DNA of 5,391 nucleotides from Methylococcaceae bacterium (GTDB lineage Bacteria; Pseudomonadota; Gammaproteobacteria; Methylococcales; Methylomonadaceae), in the NCBI GenBank assembly GCA_947506075.1, contig CANNNN010000191.1, positions 1-5,391 on the forward strand, in the 5' to 3' direction. The position numbers and the translations under genes are program-made. Of the stretch, positions 1-5,377 are shown piece by piece; the stretch's first letter is position 1, and each line of letters starts with the position of its first letter. The notes under the pieces are model-generated. The model searched no databases and had not been told where the DNA came from. It saw only the letters and a program-made list of their open reading frames with translations.

Positions 1-1
1 A

Positions 2-97
2 AGTGGTGATGTTGGCGGTTATTTGCTGAGTTTGAGACAAGCGGAATTCTGGTTGAGTGATACGGACTCTTACCACAGCTTGTCTGACTGGGAATGA
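2..97 (+). CDS. C-terminal end of an unidentified protein, cut by the window edge
   Basis: An open frame enters from the left edge and ends in TGA at 95-97, giving 31 codons that finish with SYHSLSDWE. I do not recognise the protein. Its stop lies only 27 bases before a group II intron domain V-like hairpin (125-157). Intron-encoded reverse transcriptase/maturases usually end just upstream of domain V, inside domain IV, so this could be the tail of such a protein. That is inference from position: no reverse transcriptase, maturase or HNH motif is visible in so short a piece. It could equally be a chance open frame. Confidence 0.3.
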   Translation, partial: SGDVGGYLLSLRQAEFWLSDTDSYHSLSDWE

Positions 98-116
98 CCT
101 TCCGTGGACGAAGGTC
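96..116 (+). other. 7-bp hairpin overlapping the stop codon at 95-97
   Basis: GACCTTC (96-102) and GAAGGTC (110-116) are perfect inverted repeats around a 7-base loop. No T-run follows, so it does not look like an intrinsic terminator. If the intron reading is right, this would be part of the base of domain IV just before domain V. Confidence 0.4.
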
Positions 117-124
117 TTGTCCGA

Positions 125-157
125 GAGCCCAGTGCCTGAGATAGGCTCGCTGGGTTC
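125..157 (+). ncRNA. Group II intron domain V-like hairpin
   Basis: An 8-bp lower helix GAGCCCAG/CTGGGTTC (125-132 with 150-157) contains the AGC triad at 126-128. The two-base CG bulge (148-149) sits on the 3' strand as in domain V. The upper helix GCCT/AGGC (134-137 with 143-146) is capped by a GAGA-containing loop, where domain V has a GNRA tetraloop. Canonical domain V is usually 34 nt. This one is 33 nt, with a U-U apposition at 133/147 and a five-base loop, so it may be slightly degenerate. The pattern closely resembles the Ll.LtrB domain V as I remember it. Confidence 0.5.
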
Positions 158-379
158 GATGAGCGGGGTGTGGAAACGGGGTTATGGTTCGACTATTTAG
201 GCACCGCCAGACAAAAGGGGGCGGAAACAGATAAGCTTAACCTAACGCTACCGCGCCACATCTCGACTCTACCGTTACAGGACGTTGAACAAAAATCAAA
301 TCCACTAACTTTTTTATCCGAAGTTGGATGGCCGTTGACGGCCACGAGCTGCCGGACGCGACTGGCCGCTTTGGGTATT

Positions 380-530
380 GCCAAGATTGGGCCGCTCAAC
401 ATGGAACTGGACTGGCTTAAAAAAAGTCAGGGATCAGCCTTTAATCGACAGACAAGCCTGGATCACTCGCCATGATGAAGTCTCTGCGGTTCGAAAGTGT
501 ATGTTGGCAAGTATTGCCCGATCTACGGCA
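380..530 (+). pseudogene. Decayed IS3-family transposase fragment (OrfA tail and OrfB head)
   Basis: The frame at 380-424 reads AKIGPLNMELDWLKK, which matches the conserved end of IS3-family OrfA (AKIGQL..ELDWLKKK). It runs into an A7G run (419-426), the type of site where this family makes its -1 frameshift. The OrfB-like start lies at 441-530 in the other frame: RQAWITRHDEVSAVRKCMLA followed by SIARSTA. This matches the OrfB opening pattern (R..WI....LS..RQC.L..ISRST). The OrfB-like frame is +1, not -1, relative to the OrfA frame, and the similarity stops after about 530. I therefore see an indel-damaged fragment with no DDE domain, not a working element. No terminal inverted repeats were recognised. 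Confidence 0.6.
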
Positions 531-712
531 TCTGGCGGGGAAAAGGTATTGTTAAAAGGAATGTGCAGTCGGGCAAAACGCTTGCATATTTTAAAAAACG
601 TTGTCTGATACGAGATGAAAAATAACAAAGGGTCTAAAACCACAGGCTCATGAGTCTTCTTCCAATAACAAATCAATGGCAAGCTTCAACTAAGCTCGTA
701 ATTAGCCTACGT
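531..712. other. Non-coding stretch between IS debris and the end of bufC
   Basis: No supportable gene is present. The OrfB-like frame drifts on to a stop near 608 without further transposase similarity. I looked for a terminator for the minus-strand buf operon and found only a weak 5-bp stem AGCTT/AAGCT around 681-695 without a T-run. The site where transcription of the operon ends is therefore not visible here. Confidence 0.4.
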
Positions 713-1483
713 TCAGAAAAGAATAATCGTTTTTTCCGCTAATTCTTTTAGTATCTGCAAGCCGCCTGCGATAATTATGTCAGGATTGGGGTGTTTCGAT
801 TCCTCGGCAACCTGCTTTAGGCAATCCTCAGTCAATATCTGTTCATGCTCCTGAATGATTTCTAGTAAGCGGTAAGTGAGCGGGGTGATTTCTATAAAAT
901 GGACTTCGTCCTCCGGATTACGATAAACAATCAGGAAGGTGGGTTGTTCCGGTGCCGCTTCAGGTAAAAAATTTGGCGATATTTTCTGAACAGGATATTG
1001 ATAGGCTAGCGGCCAGGCTAAAGGTGACAACCGGATACTTCGGTCTAATAGTTTATCCGGGCTTTGTTGCTGATCAGGCACGTTTTCCTGGGCTATCGAT
1101 AAGGCCATTTCCACCCATTCGTAATGTGCCAGTTCCAGCATAAACGGAAAATCAGCCGAATTGTCCCGCTCGTTTTGCAGATAATCGAGAAACTCTTCGG
1201 GAATTTTTGAAAAATGCGGCGAGTGACAAACATGCTTAGCGAAAAAATCCTGACCTAAAGCCTGCCATTGCGGGTCATCCAGTATGGCCCGCAACACCGG
1301 AAAATTGGCGGTCAGAAAACTGTCGATATTGTTAAAAAATAGTTCGCGATACATCGCCATGCGAGGTTTTAGAGCATCAGCGGGCGCGGGATTGTTTTCC
1401 GGGTCCCGGATATAGGCGGCAAATTCAAGTTGCTTGGCTTTAAAGTCGATACCCATGTCGGCCTCAGGCGGGTTTTTTTTCAT
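713..1483 (-). CDS. bufC: BufC/HvfC-type DUF2063 partner of the MNIO enzyme
   Basis: This 256-residue protein is the usual companion of a DUF692 enzyme. It is thought to bind the precursor peptide and deliver it to BufB. Residues 15-105 show the DUF2063 pattern: Q..FA.YIRDP, then R..MYRELFFNNI.SFL..NFPVL (41-64), SPHFSKIPEEFLDYL (88-102), and ELAHYEWVE (117-125). The second half (about 155-256) carries FLIVYRNPEDEVHFIEITPL (183-202), typical of the C-terminal domain in these proteins. The start is the ATG whose A overlaps the bufB stop (ATGA), which implies translational coupling. A G6 run four bases upstream could serve as ribosome site. A later Met (residue 10) is an alternative start, but the overlap favours the first. 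The initial codons form an A8 run. No DoxX gene follows, although one often does in such operons. Confidence 0.9.
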   Translation of the reverse strand: MKKNPPEADMGIDFKAKQLEFAAYIRDPENNPAPADALKPRMAMYRELFFNNIDSFLTANFPVLRAILDDPQWQALGQDFFAKHVCHSPHFSKIPEEFLDYLQNERDNSADFPFMLELAHYEWVEMALSIAQENVPDQQQSPDKLLDRSIRLSPLAWPLAYQYPVQKISPNFLPEAAPEQPTFLIVYRNPEDEVHFIEITPLTYRLLEIIQEHEQILTEDCLKQVAEESKHPNPDIIIAGGLQILKELAEKTIILF

Positions 1484-2313
1484 GCTGCCCCCCAGGCTTT
1501 TTGTATCGCGCTGATGGTGTTAACTTCTTTGATCAATTCGCCGATTTCGGGGATATTAAAATCACGCTCCAATAAGGTCGGAAATACGCCGTAAAGCTCA
1601 TAAGCCTTGCCCAACAGTTTCCAGACGGGGTCGATCACATCGGCACCGTGGGTGTCGACCAGAAAATCTTCAGCCTCCACATAATGACCGGCGATATGTG
1701 CATAAGCAATGCGCTGTGCAGGCATCGCCTTTAGAAAAGCTTCGGCATCGTAGCCGTGGTTAACGCTGTTCACGTAAATATTATTGATGTCGATCAGTAC
1801 GTCGCAGTCGGCTTCTTCGATAACGGCATTGAAAAAATCGATCTCATCCATTTCCTGGCCGGGAGCTGCATAATAGGACACATTTTCGATGGCTATTTTT
1901 TGCTCCAGAATATCCTGGACGCGTCTGATCCGGCTTGCAACGTGAGTCACTGCGTCCGAGGTAAACGGAATCGGCATCAGGTCGTACAAATGACCGTCTT
2001 TGCTGCAATAGCTTAAGTGTTCGCTGTAAAATTTTATTTGATGTTCGGCCATGAACTGTTTGATTTCACGCACGAAAATTTCATCCAGCGGATCGGTGCT
2101 GCCTATCGACAGGGATAAACCGTGGCAGATAAAATCAAAACGCTCGGTCATTGCGCGAAATTGTTTGCCGAGTTTTCCGCCTAGAGTGATCCAGTTTTCC
2201 GGAGCGATTTCATAGAAATCGACAGATTCTGGAGGCGCTTCTATAATCTTGCTTAAAAAAGACCGCCGCAGGCCTAAGCCGGCGCCGTGAACGAGATGCT
2301 GGGTTGTGTCCAT
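1480..2313 (-). CDS. bufB: BufB/HvfB-type DUF692 multinuclear non-heme iron oxidase (MNIO)
   Basis: This 277-residue TIM-barrel-type enzyme belongs to DUF692, the family of MbnB. Family members use two or three iron ions and oxygen to modify Cys residues of a precursor peptide. Related Buf/Hvf systems are reported to form thiooxazole or oxazolone/thioamide groups. Visible motifs are GLGLR (12-16), EIAPENW (35-41), CHGLS (63-67), YSEHLSY (96-102), IENVSYY (142-148), LIDINNIYVN (173-182), HIAGH (206-210), DTHG (220-223) and LLERDF (248-252). Likely metal ligands among them are H64, E98, E143, D175, H206, D220, H222 and E249. All expected motifs are present, so the enzyme looks intact. The start is supported by AAGGTG (2319-2324) five bases upstream. 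It lies 77 bases after bufA and overlaps bufC by four bases. The natural substrate is inferred to be BufA. Confidence 0.93.
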   Translation of the reverse strand: MDTTQHLVHGAGLGLRRSFLSKIIEAPPESVDFYEIAPENWITLGGKLGKQFRAMTERFDFICHGLSLSIGSTDPLDEIFVREIKQFMAEHQIKFYSEHLSYCSKDGHLYDLMPIPFTSDAVTHVASRIRRVQDILEQKIAIENVSYYAAPGQEMDEIDFFNAVIEEADCDVLIDINNIYVNSVNHGYDAEAFLKAMPAQRIAYAHIAGHYVEAEDFLVDTHGADVIDPVWKLLGKAYELYGVFPTLLERDFNIPEIGELIKEVNTISAIQKAWGAA

Positions 2314-2343
2314 AAGAACACCTTATCTGATTTGAGGGGAAAG

Positions 2344-2368
2344 GGAGGGCATGCGGCTCATGCCCTCC
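2344..2368 (-). promoter_or_regulatory. 10-bp intergenic hairpin between bufA and bufB
   Basis: GGAGGGCATG (2344-2353) and CATGCCCTCC (2359-2368) form a perfect, GC-rich stem with a 5-base loop, beginning 22 bases past the bufA stop codon. On the minus strand it is followed by a pyrimidine stretch (CCCTTTCCCC) rather than a T-run, so it is at most a leaky terminator. A role in protecting the bufA mRNA 3' end, or in lowering bufBC relative to bufA, would suit a precursor needed in excess over its enzymes. The stem is observed; the role is inferred. Confidence 0.6.
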
Positions 2369-2390
2369 GGGTACTGATTGAGGCTTAGGC

Positions 2391-2966
2391 TTATTTGCCG
2401 GCTGCGTCTTTAGCTTTAATTTTATCGCCGCAAGCGCCTTCTTTGCCTTTAGACATTTCGCTGCAACCTTTCATGTCTTCGCCGCAACCTTTCATCATCG
2501 CGCCACAAGCGCCTTCTGTGGTTTTAGCTGCGTCGCAAGCTTTCATGCCTTCTCCGCACTGAGCGCCGCATGCGCCTTCCTTGCCTTTCATGGACTCGCC
2601 TTTTTTCATGTCGCCGCAAGCGCCTTCTTTACCTTTCATCATCGCGCCACAAGCCGCTTCCATGCCTGGTTTCATTTTGCCGTCTTTCATCATCGCGCCG
2701 CATGAACCATCAGCCGCTTTTGCGCCTTCAGTTTTTTTGCTGCCGGCACAGGCGCCTTCCGCCGTCTTAGGCTTGGCCATGCCGCCCATAGCAGCGCCGC
2801 AAGCCATTTCAGCGGCTTTGTCTGCTGCTGCAACTTGCATGTAGCCGGTCGATAATTCAGTCATACCGAAAGGATTGGCTTCGGCATTAACCGCAGTTGC
2901 AGCAAAAGCAGACAGAAAAGCAGCGCCCATTGCAGCAGCTAAAGGCGTTTTGTTGATTTTTTTCAT
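2391..2966 (-). CDS. bufA: BufA/HvfA-type precursor of a copper-binding RiPP (bufferin), with repeated EGACG motifs
   Basis: This 191-residue secreted precursor begins with a signal peptide (MKK.., hydrophobic stretch 8-26, likely cleavage after VNA at 28). The mature part opens with NPFGMTELSTGYMQVA (31-46), a conserved feature of the BufA1/HvfA group. The rest is low-complexity and rich in Cys (12: positions 56, 73, 89, 106, 117, 133, 137, 144, 154, 161, 168, 179), Met (20 in total), Gly, Ala and Lys. EGACG occurs at 114-118, 130-134, 151-155 and 176-180, EGACA at 70-74, and related E/DxxCG forms lie near 56, 89 and 106. In this family the Cys of EGxCG is the one modified by BufB/BufC, and the product binds copper. 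The common motif is EGKCG; here Ala replaces Lys. A GGAG (2972-2975) lies five bases before the start. Unmodified Cys could also bind metal. Confidence 0.9.
   Translation of the reverse strand: MKKINKTPLAAAMGAAFLSAFAATAVNAEANPFGMTELSTGYMQVAAADKAAEMACGAAMGGMAKPKTAEGACAGSKKTEGAKAADGSCGAMMKDGKMKPGMEAACGAMMKGKEGACGDMKKGESMKGKEGACGAQCGEGMKACDAAKTTEGACGAMMKGCGEDMKGCSEMSKGKEGACGDKIKAKDAAGK
2425..2636 (-). repeat. Direct repeats inside bufA encoding KGKEGACG units
   Basis: Three near-identical 26-bp units start at 2425, 2563 and 2611. The third differs from the first at one base and the second at three. Spacings of 138 and 48 bases are multiples of three, so the reading frame is kept. Each encodes KGKEGACG. 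A shorter related copy lies around 2500-2517. Such in-frame repeats suggest that the motif array grew by local duplication. Confidence 0.75.
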
Positions 2967-3028
2967 GTTGACTCCAAAGTGTTGAGGTAAGTTTCAATCC
3001 GGTCCCGGCTGTTCATTCGGGAGATGAA

Positions 3029-3049
3029 TCGATACGTAAAACGCATCGA
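3029..3049 (-). promoter_or_regulatory. Hairpin in the bufA leader
   Basis: On the minus strand TCGATGCG (3042-3049) pairs with CGTATCGA (3029-3036) across a 5-base loop, with one G-U pair, giving an 8-bp stem. The flanking CATTCG (3015-3020) and CGAATG (3047-3052) are also complementary, so a competing longer-range pairing is possible. The stem lies about 62 bases before the bufA start. Any regulatory effect is speculative. Confidence 0.35.
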
Positions 3050-3058
3050 ATGCTGCTT

Positions 3059-3067
3059 ATCATATCA
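3059..3067 (-). promoter_or_regulatory. Candidate extended -10 promoter for the buf operon
   Basis: Read on the minus strand, TGATATGAT is an extended -10 element (TGn followed by TATGAT, five of six matches to TATAAT). No good -35 box lies 16-18 bases upstream, which extended -10 promoters tolerate. Transcription would start near 3051, giving a leader of about 85 bases. A second, weaker candidate is TTGAAG (3112-3117) and CATATT (3089-3094) with a 17-base spacer. No clear ECF sigma factor motif was recognised, although some operons of this type are driven by one. Confidence 0.35.
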
Positions 3068-3177
3068 AAATCGACTGAATGATGAATGAATATGTGATTG
3101 CTTAACATCAGCTTCAAGGCGAAAAAGCTTATGATCCCCTTAGCTGTTAAACTTTCTTACTCTTTGTTATCGGCCTG

Positions 3178-3816
3178 TTAGCCATCAGTCAGCTTTGCCT
3201 TATACTCACATAAATCTTCAATAACACAGCTCTGGCAGCGTGGTTTTCTGGCGATGCAGGTGTAACGACCGTGCAGTATCAGTAAATGATGGGCATCTTG
3301 CTTATGTTTTTTTGGCACCCATTTATCCAGTTTTCGCTCCACTTCCAGCACGGTATTACCGGGTGCAATCCCGGTACGGTTGGCAACCCTGAATATATGC
3401 GTATCAACCGCTATCGTAGGATGACCAAAAGCGGTATTTAAGATGACATTGGCGGTTTTTCTGCCGACGCCTGCCAGTGCCTCCAGATGCTCCCGTGTCT
3501 GGGGTACCTGACCCGCATGTTTATCGAGCAACTGCCTGCAAAGGGTGATGATATGGGCAGCCTTGCTGTTAAATAGCCCGATGGTTTTGATGTGCTGTTT
3601 CAGGCCTGCTTCGCCCAGTGCCAGAATGTCACTGGGCGTATTGGCTATCGGAAATAATTTGGCGGTAGCCTTATTCACGCCTTTATCGGTCGCCTGCGCC
3701 GATAAAACCACCGCAATCAATAATTCAAAATCAGTAGTGTAGTGCAGTTCCGTAGACGGATCAGGTATTGCTTTAGCCAGTCGGTCAAAAATATCCAGGC
3801 GTTTTTTCAGATTCAT
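3178..3816 (-). CDS. nth: Endonuclease III, DNA glycosylase/AP lyase
   Basis: This 212-residue base-excision repair enzyme removes oxidised pyrimidines from DNA and cleaves the resulting abasic site. The helix-hairpin-helix motif LAGVGRKTANVILNTAFG (114-131) carries the catalytic Lys120. AVDTHIFRV (136-144) carries Asp138. The [4Fe-4S] loop Cys187-x6-Cys194-x2-Cys197-x5-Cys203 is complete, and LSAQATD (38-44) is also present. These positions equal those in the E. coli protein, and the length is the family norm. The start aligns with the E. coli N-terminus (MN..KRL.I), although no strong Shine-Dalgarno is visible before it. In many gammaproteobacteria nth follows the rsx/rnf genes. Here it follows a gene of unknown function by 66 bases, and 211 bases separate it from bufA, so it is probably not part of the buf operon. 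Confidence 0.97.
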   Translation of the reverse strand: MNLKKRLDIFDRLAKAIPDPSTELHYTTDFELLIAVVLSAQATDKGVNKATAKLFPIANTPSDILALGEAGLKQHIKTIGLFNSKAAHIITLCRQLLDKHAGQVPQTREHLEALAGVGRKTANVILNTAFGHPTIAVDTHIFRVANRTGIAPGNTVLEVERKLDKWVPKKHKQDAHHLLILHGRYTCIARKPRCQSCVIEDLCEYKAKLTDG

Positions 3817-3882
3817 GGTGATAGGTAGTTTTACTTGAGTATGTTCAGCTATGCAGAACTTGATAGGAAAAGTTACGATGAC

Positions 3883-4791
3883 TTAGCGGGCGCGGGCAAT
3901 TTGTAAGGCCACATCTTTAGTGTTGTCGCTCCAGGTCAGTTCATGGATGTCAAACTCATTTGCGCTCTGCTTATCGTTATCGTTTAATTTTATGCCCAGT
4001 TTGCTGAGCCTGAAATGGATTTTAGCTATGCTCAACAGCTGCTCAGGAATTTCGAGATATTCGATCAGTGCGCCCAGATACACAGTCGGGTTAGCCAGAC
4101 TCTTTACTCTCGACTCGTAAGTTTCTTTACTGGCAGTGAAAGCTTGGCTGGTCATCCGGGCCGTCATCTCCTGATTGATCATCGCCACTACGCGATCAAA
4201 TAGATACTTTCTTAGCGCCGAGCTTAGCTCTGCATTGCTGGCGCATGGCGCATGAATTTTGTGTGATGAAAAATTAACTACTTGTTGCGGTAGTTCACGA
4301 ATGAGCATTTCTCCGAGCATCCCAATACCTAATGTTCGATGTTCACTCTTGCTGGCAGTCAACAGTGCATACAATACCGTGTCTTGATGATGATTGTCGG
4401 AGCGTAAATAGGCATGCACCTCCGGGTCGGATTCAAATAGCTTGTCGATATCTATGTTGTTGACAAACAGTGCGTTTATCAGCGGGTCGGTCACAAATAC
4501 ATCCAAGGTCAAGTCGATGGGCGGCGGAATCTGCTCGGCTATCTGAAGCACATGGCTGTATAGAGCCCGTACATGGTCCCTTAATTTATCAGAGTAGCCG
4601 TGTACGGCTCGCATTTTACTATTCGATGCAGCGACGAATTTTTCAACGATCTGTCTATCTTCGTCGGCTTGTTGTTGTGCATCTTGAAGATGGCTGTTAA
4701 GACTACTGATATGATTTTGCAGTAGATGTAAGTGGTCGTCGAAAAACTTTCTAAGACTTGAGGTTTCGTGCGATCGTCTGTCATCGGTCAT
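3883..4791 (-). CDS. Conserved-looking hypothetical protein with helical, possibly coiled-coil N-terminus
   Basis: I do not recognise this 302-residue protein. There is no signal peptide or membrane segment, so it should be cytoplasmic. Residues 12-85 are polar, Gln/Asp/His-rich and helix-forming, with leucines spaced as in a coiled coil around 13-45. A PPP at 89-91 separates this from a mixed middle part (95-185) containing LRSDNHHQDTVLYALLTASK (129-148) and GIGMLGEML (155-163). The C-terminal part (186-302) is mostly helical with a charged stretch 264-280. One Cys (183) is present. Normal residue use and a full-length open frame with GGAAGAA (4798-4804) six bases before the ATG support a real gene. 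It is on the same strand as nth, with a 66-base gap, and co-transcription is possible. The motifs do not match an enzyme family known to me. Confidence 0.8.
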   Translation of the reverse strand: MTDDRRSHETSSLRKFFDDHLHLLQNHISSLNSHLQDAQQQADEDRQIVEKFVAASNSKMRAVHGYSDKLRDHVRALYSHVLQIAEQIPPPIDLTLDVFVTDPLINALFVNNIDIDKLFESDPEVHAYLRSDNHHQDTVLYALLTASKSEHRTLGIGMLGEMLIRELPQQVVNFSSHKIHAPCASNAELSSALRKYLFDRVVAMINQEMTARMTSQAFTASKETYESRVKSLANPTVYLGALIEYLEIPEQLLSIAKIHFRLSKLGIKLNDNDKQSANEFDIHELTWSDNTKDVALQIARAR

Positions 4792-5242
4792 AAGCGGTTC
4801 TTCCAGGACGAATCTAAGGTGGGAAATCTAATTGTCAGACGACAGTTTCGTGGACTTTTTACGACGAAATCCTTTGCGCTGAGGCTTTGCTGTTATCAAG
4901 ACCGTAGCACCTTACAATCCCCAAAGACATTGCTGGTCATTAAAACGTAGCCGAAACAGTGCTAATAGAGCATGCCTTGCAGCTTATTTTTGTTGATGAA
5001 TTCGAATTTTATTTTCCAATCTCAAATCTTCATCTATTTAAGATTAAATTTCAGTTAAATATGATTGTTATTCGGCCATTATCATTAAACTAAGTATAAA
5101 CCCTTATTTTAAAATCATGAGTGAGAGTGTCTTATAGCGACCTGTTTATGGGGAGGGCGTCTCTACATATTACTAGGTTTTTTTGGCTGCACTAAAGCTT
5201 AAAAAGGTAAGATCGTGACTATTAAAGCATAGGGGAAAGGCA
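4792..5242. other. Intergenic stretch, AT-rich, no supportable gene
   Basis: The part from about 4985 to 5115 is strongly AT-rich and could hold promoters, but I found no -35/-10 pair I would defend. A 6-bp inverted repeat AATCTT/AAGATT lies at 5025-5030 and 5040-5045. The open frame crossing 4768-4950 on the plus strand overlaps the start of the 302-residue gene and has no recognisable features, so I treat it as chance. No tRNA, rRNA or known RNA element was recognised. A 15-bp sequence at 5130-5144 recurs with two changes at 5261-5275. Confidence 0.5.
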
Positions 5243-5377
5243 TTGGAAGTAAAAATAAAATCTTATGGCGACTTGAGCAAAGGCGGCTATGCAGCTTTCG
5301 ACCTGCGTGTTGCGAGTTATAGTCAGATAAATAGAATCATTACAAATGTTAGTCTTTTTGAACCTATGGCGATGTGA
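5243..5377 (+). CDS. Possible small ORF, 44 codons, TTG start
   Basis: A frame starting with TTG at 5243 and ending with TGA at 5375-5377 would give a 44-residue peptide beginning EVKIKSYGDLSKGGYAAF after the initiator. A purine-rich AGGGGAAAGG (5231-5240) ends two bases upstream and could act as ribosome site, though the spacing is short unless only its 5' part is used. The composition looks protein-like, but the frame is short and has no recognised relative. It may instead be a chance frame or a gene remnant. Confidence 0.22.
   Translation: MEVKIKSYGDLSKGGYAAFDLRVASYSQINRIITNVSLFEPMAM

Larger units (their letters stand above)
1..212 (+). mobile_element. Probable 3' end of a group II intron (partial)
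   Basis: The segment holds, in order, a frame ending at 97, a 7-bp hairpin at 96-116, a domain V-like hairpin at 125-157, and a domain VI-like region at about 163-208. In that last region GGTG (167-170) can pair with CACC (202-205) below a distal stem ATGGT/ACTAT (184-188 with 192-196). Group II introns end a few bases after domain VI, usually in A plus pyrimidine, and AC at 211-212 would fit. The exact 3' boundary is a guess. The 5' part would lie off the left edge. Whether it is an active intron or a relic cannot be told from this piece. Confidence 0.42.

Noticed and set aside
170..475. A 101-codon plus-strand frame taken as a whole gene
   Set aside because: Only its stretch at 380-424 resembles IS3 OrfA. 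The front part crosses the proposed intron end and has no transposase similarity, so it is not an intact gene.
434..682. An 82-codon minus-strand frame over the IS3 remnant
   Set aside because: It overlaps the IS3-like coding signal on the other strand and has no recognised features.
1480..2313. bufB as a methanobactin MbnB
   Set aside because: It shares the DUF692 fold, but the partner is a DUF2063 protein rather than MbnC and the precursor is a long BufA, so the Buf/Hvf assignment fits better.
2570..2844. Two open frames on the plus strand across bufA
   Set aside because: They are antisense shadows of the repetitive bufA coding sequence, without ribosome sites or recognisable products.
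2391..2966. bufA as a metallothionein
   Set aside because: The signal peptide, the NPFGMTELSTGYM segment, the EGxCG motifs and the adjacent DUF692/DUF2063 pair point to a bufferin-type RiPP precursor instead.
3111..3131. AGCTTC/AAGCT inverted repeat as a terminator for nth
   Set aside because: The stem is only 5-6 bp, AT-rich and without a T-run in the right place on the minus strand.
4768..4950. A 60-codon plus-strand frame overlapping the start of the 302-residue gene
   Set aside because: It is antisense to the gene's start and ribosome site, has an unconvincing composition and matches no family known to me.
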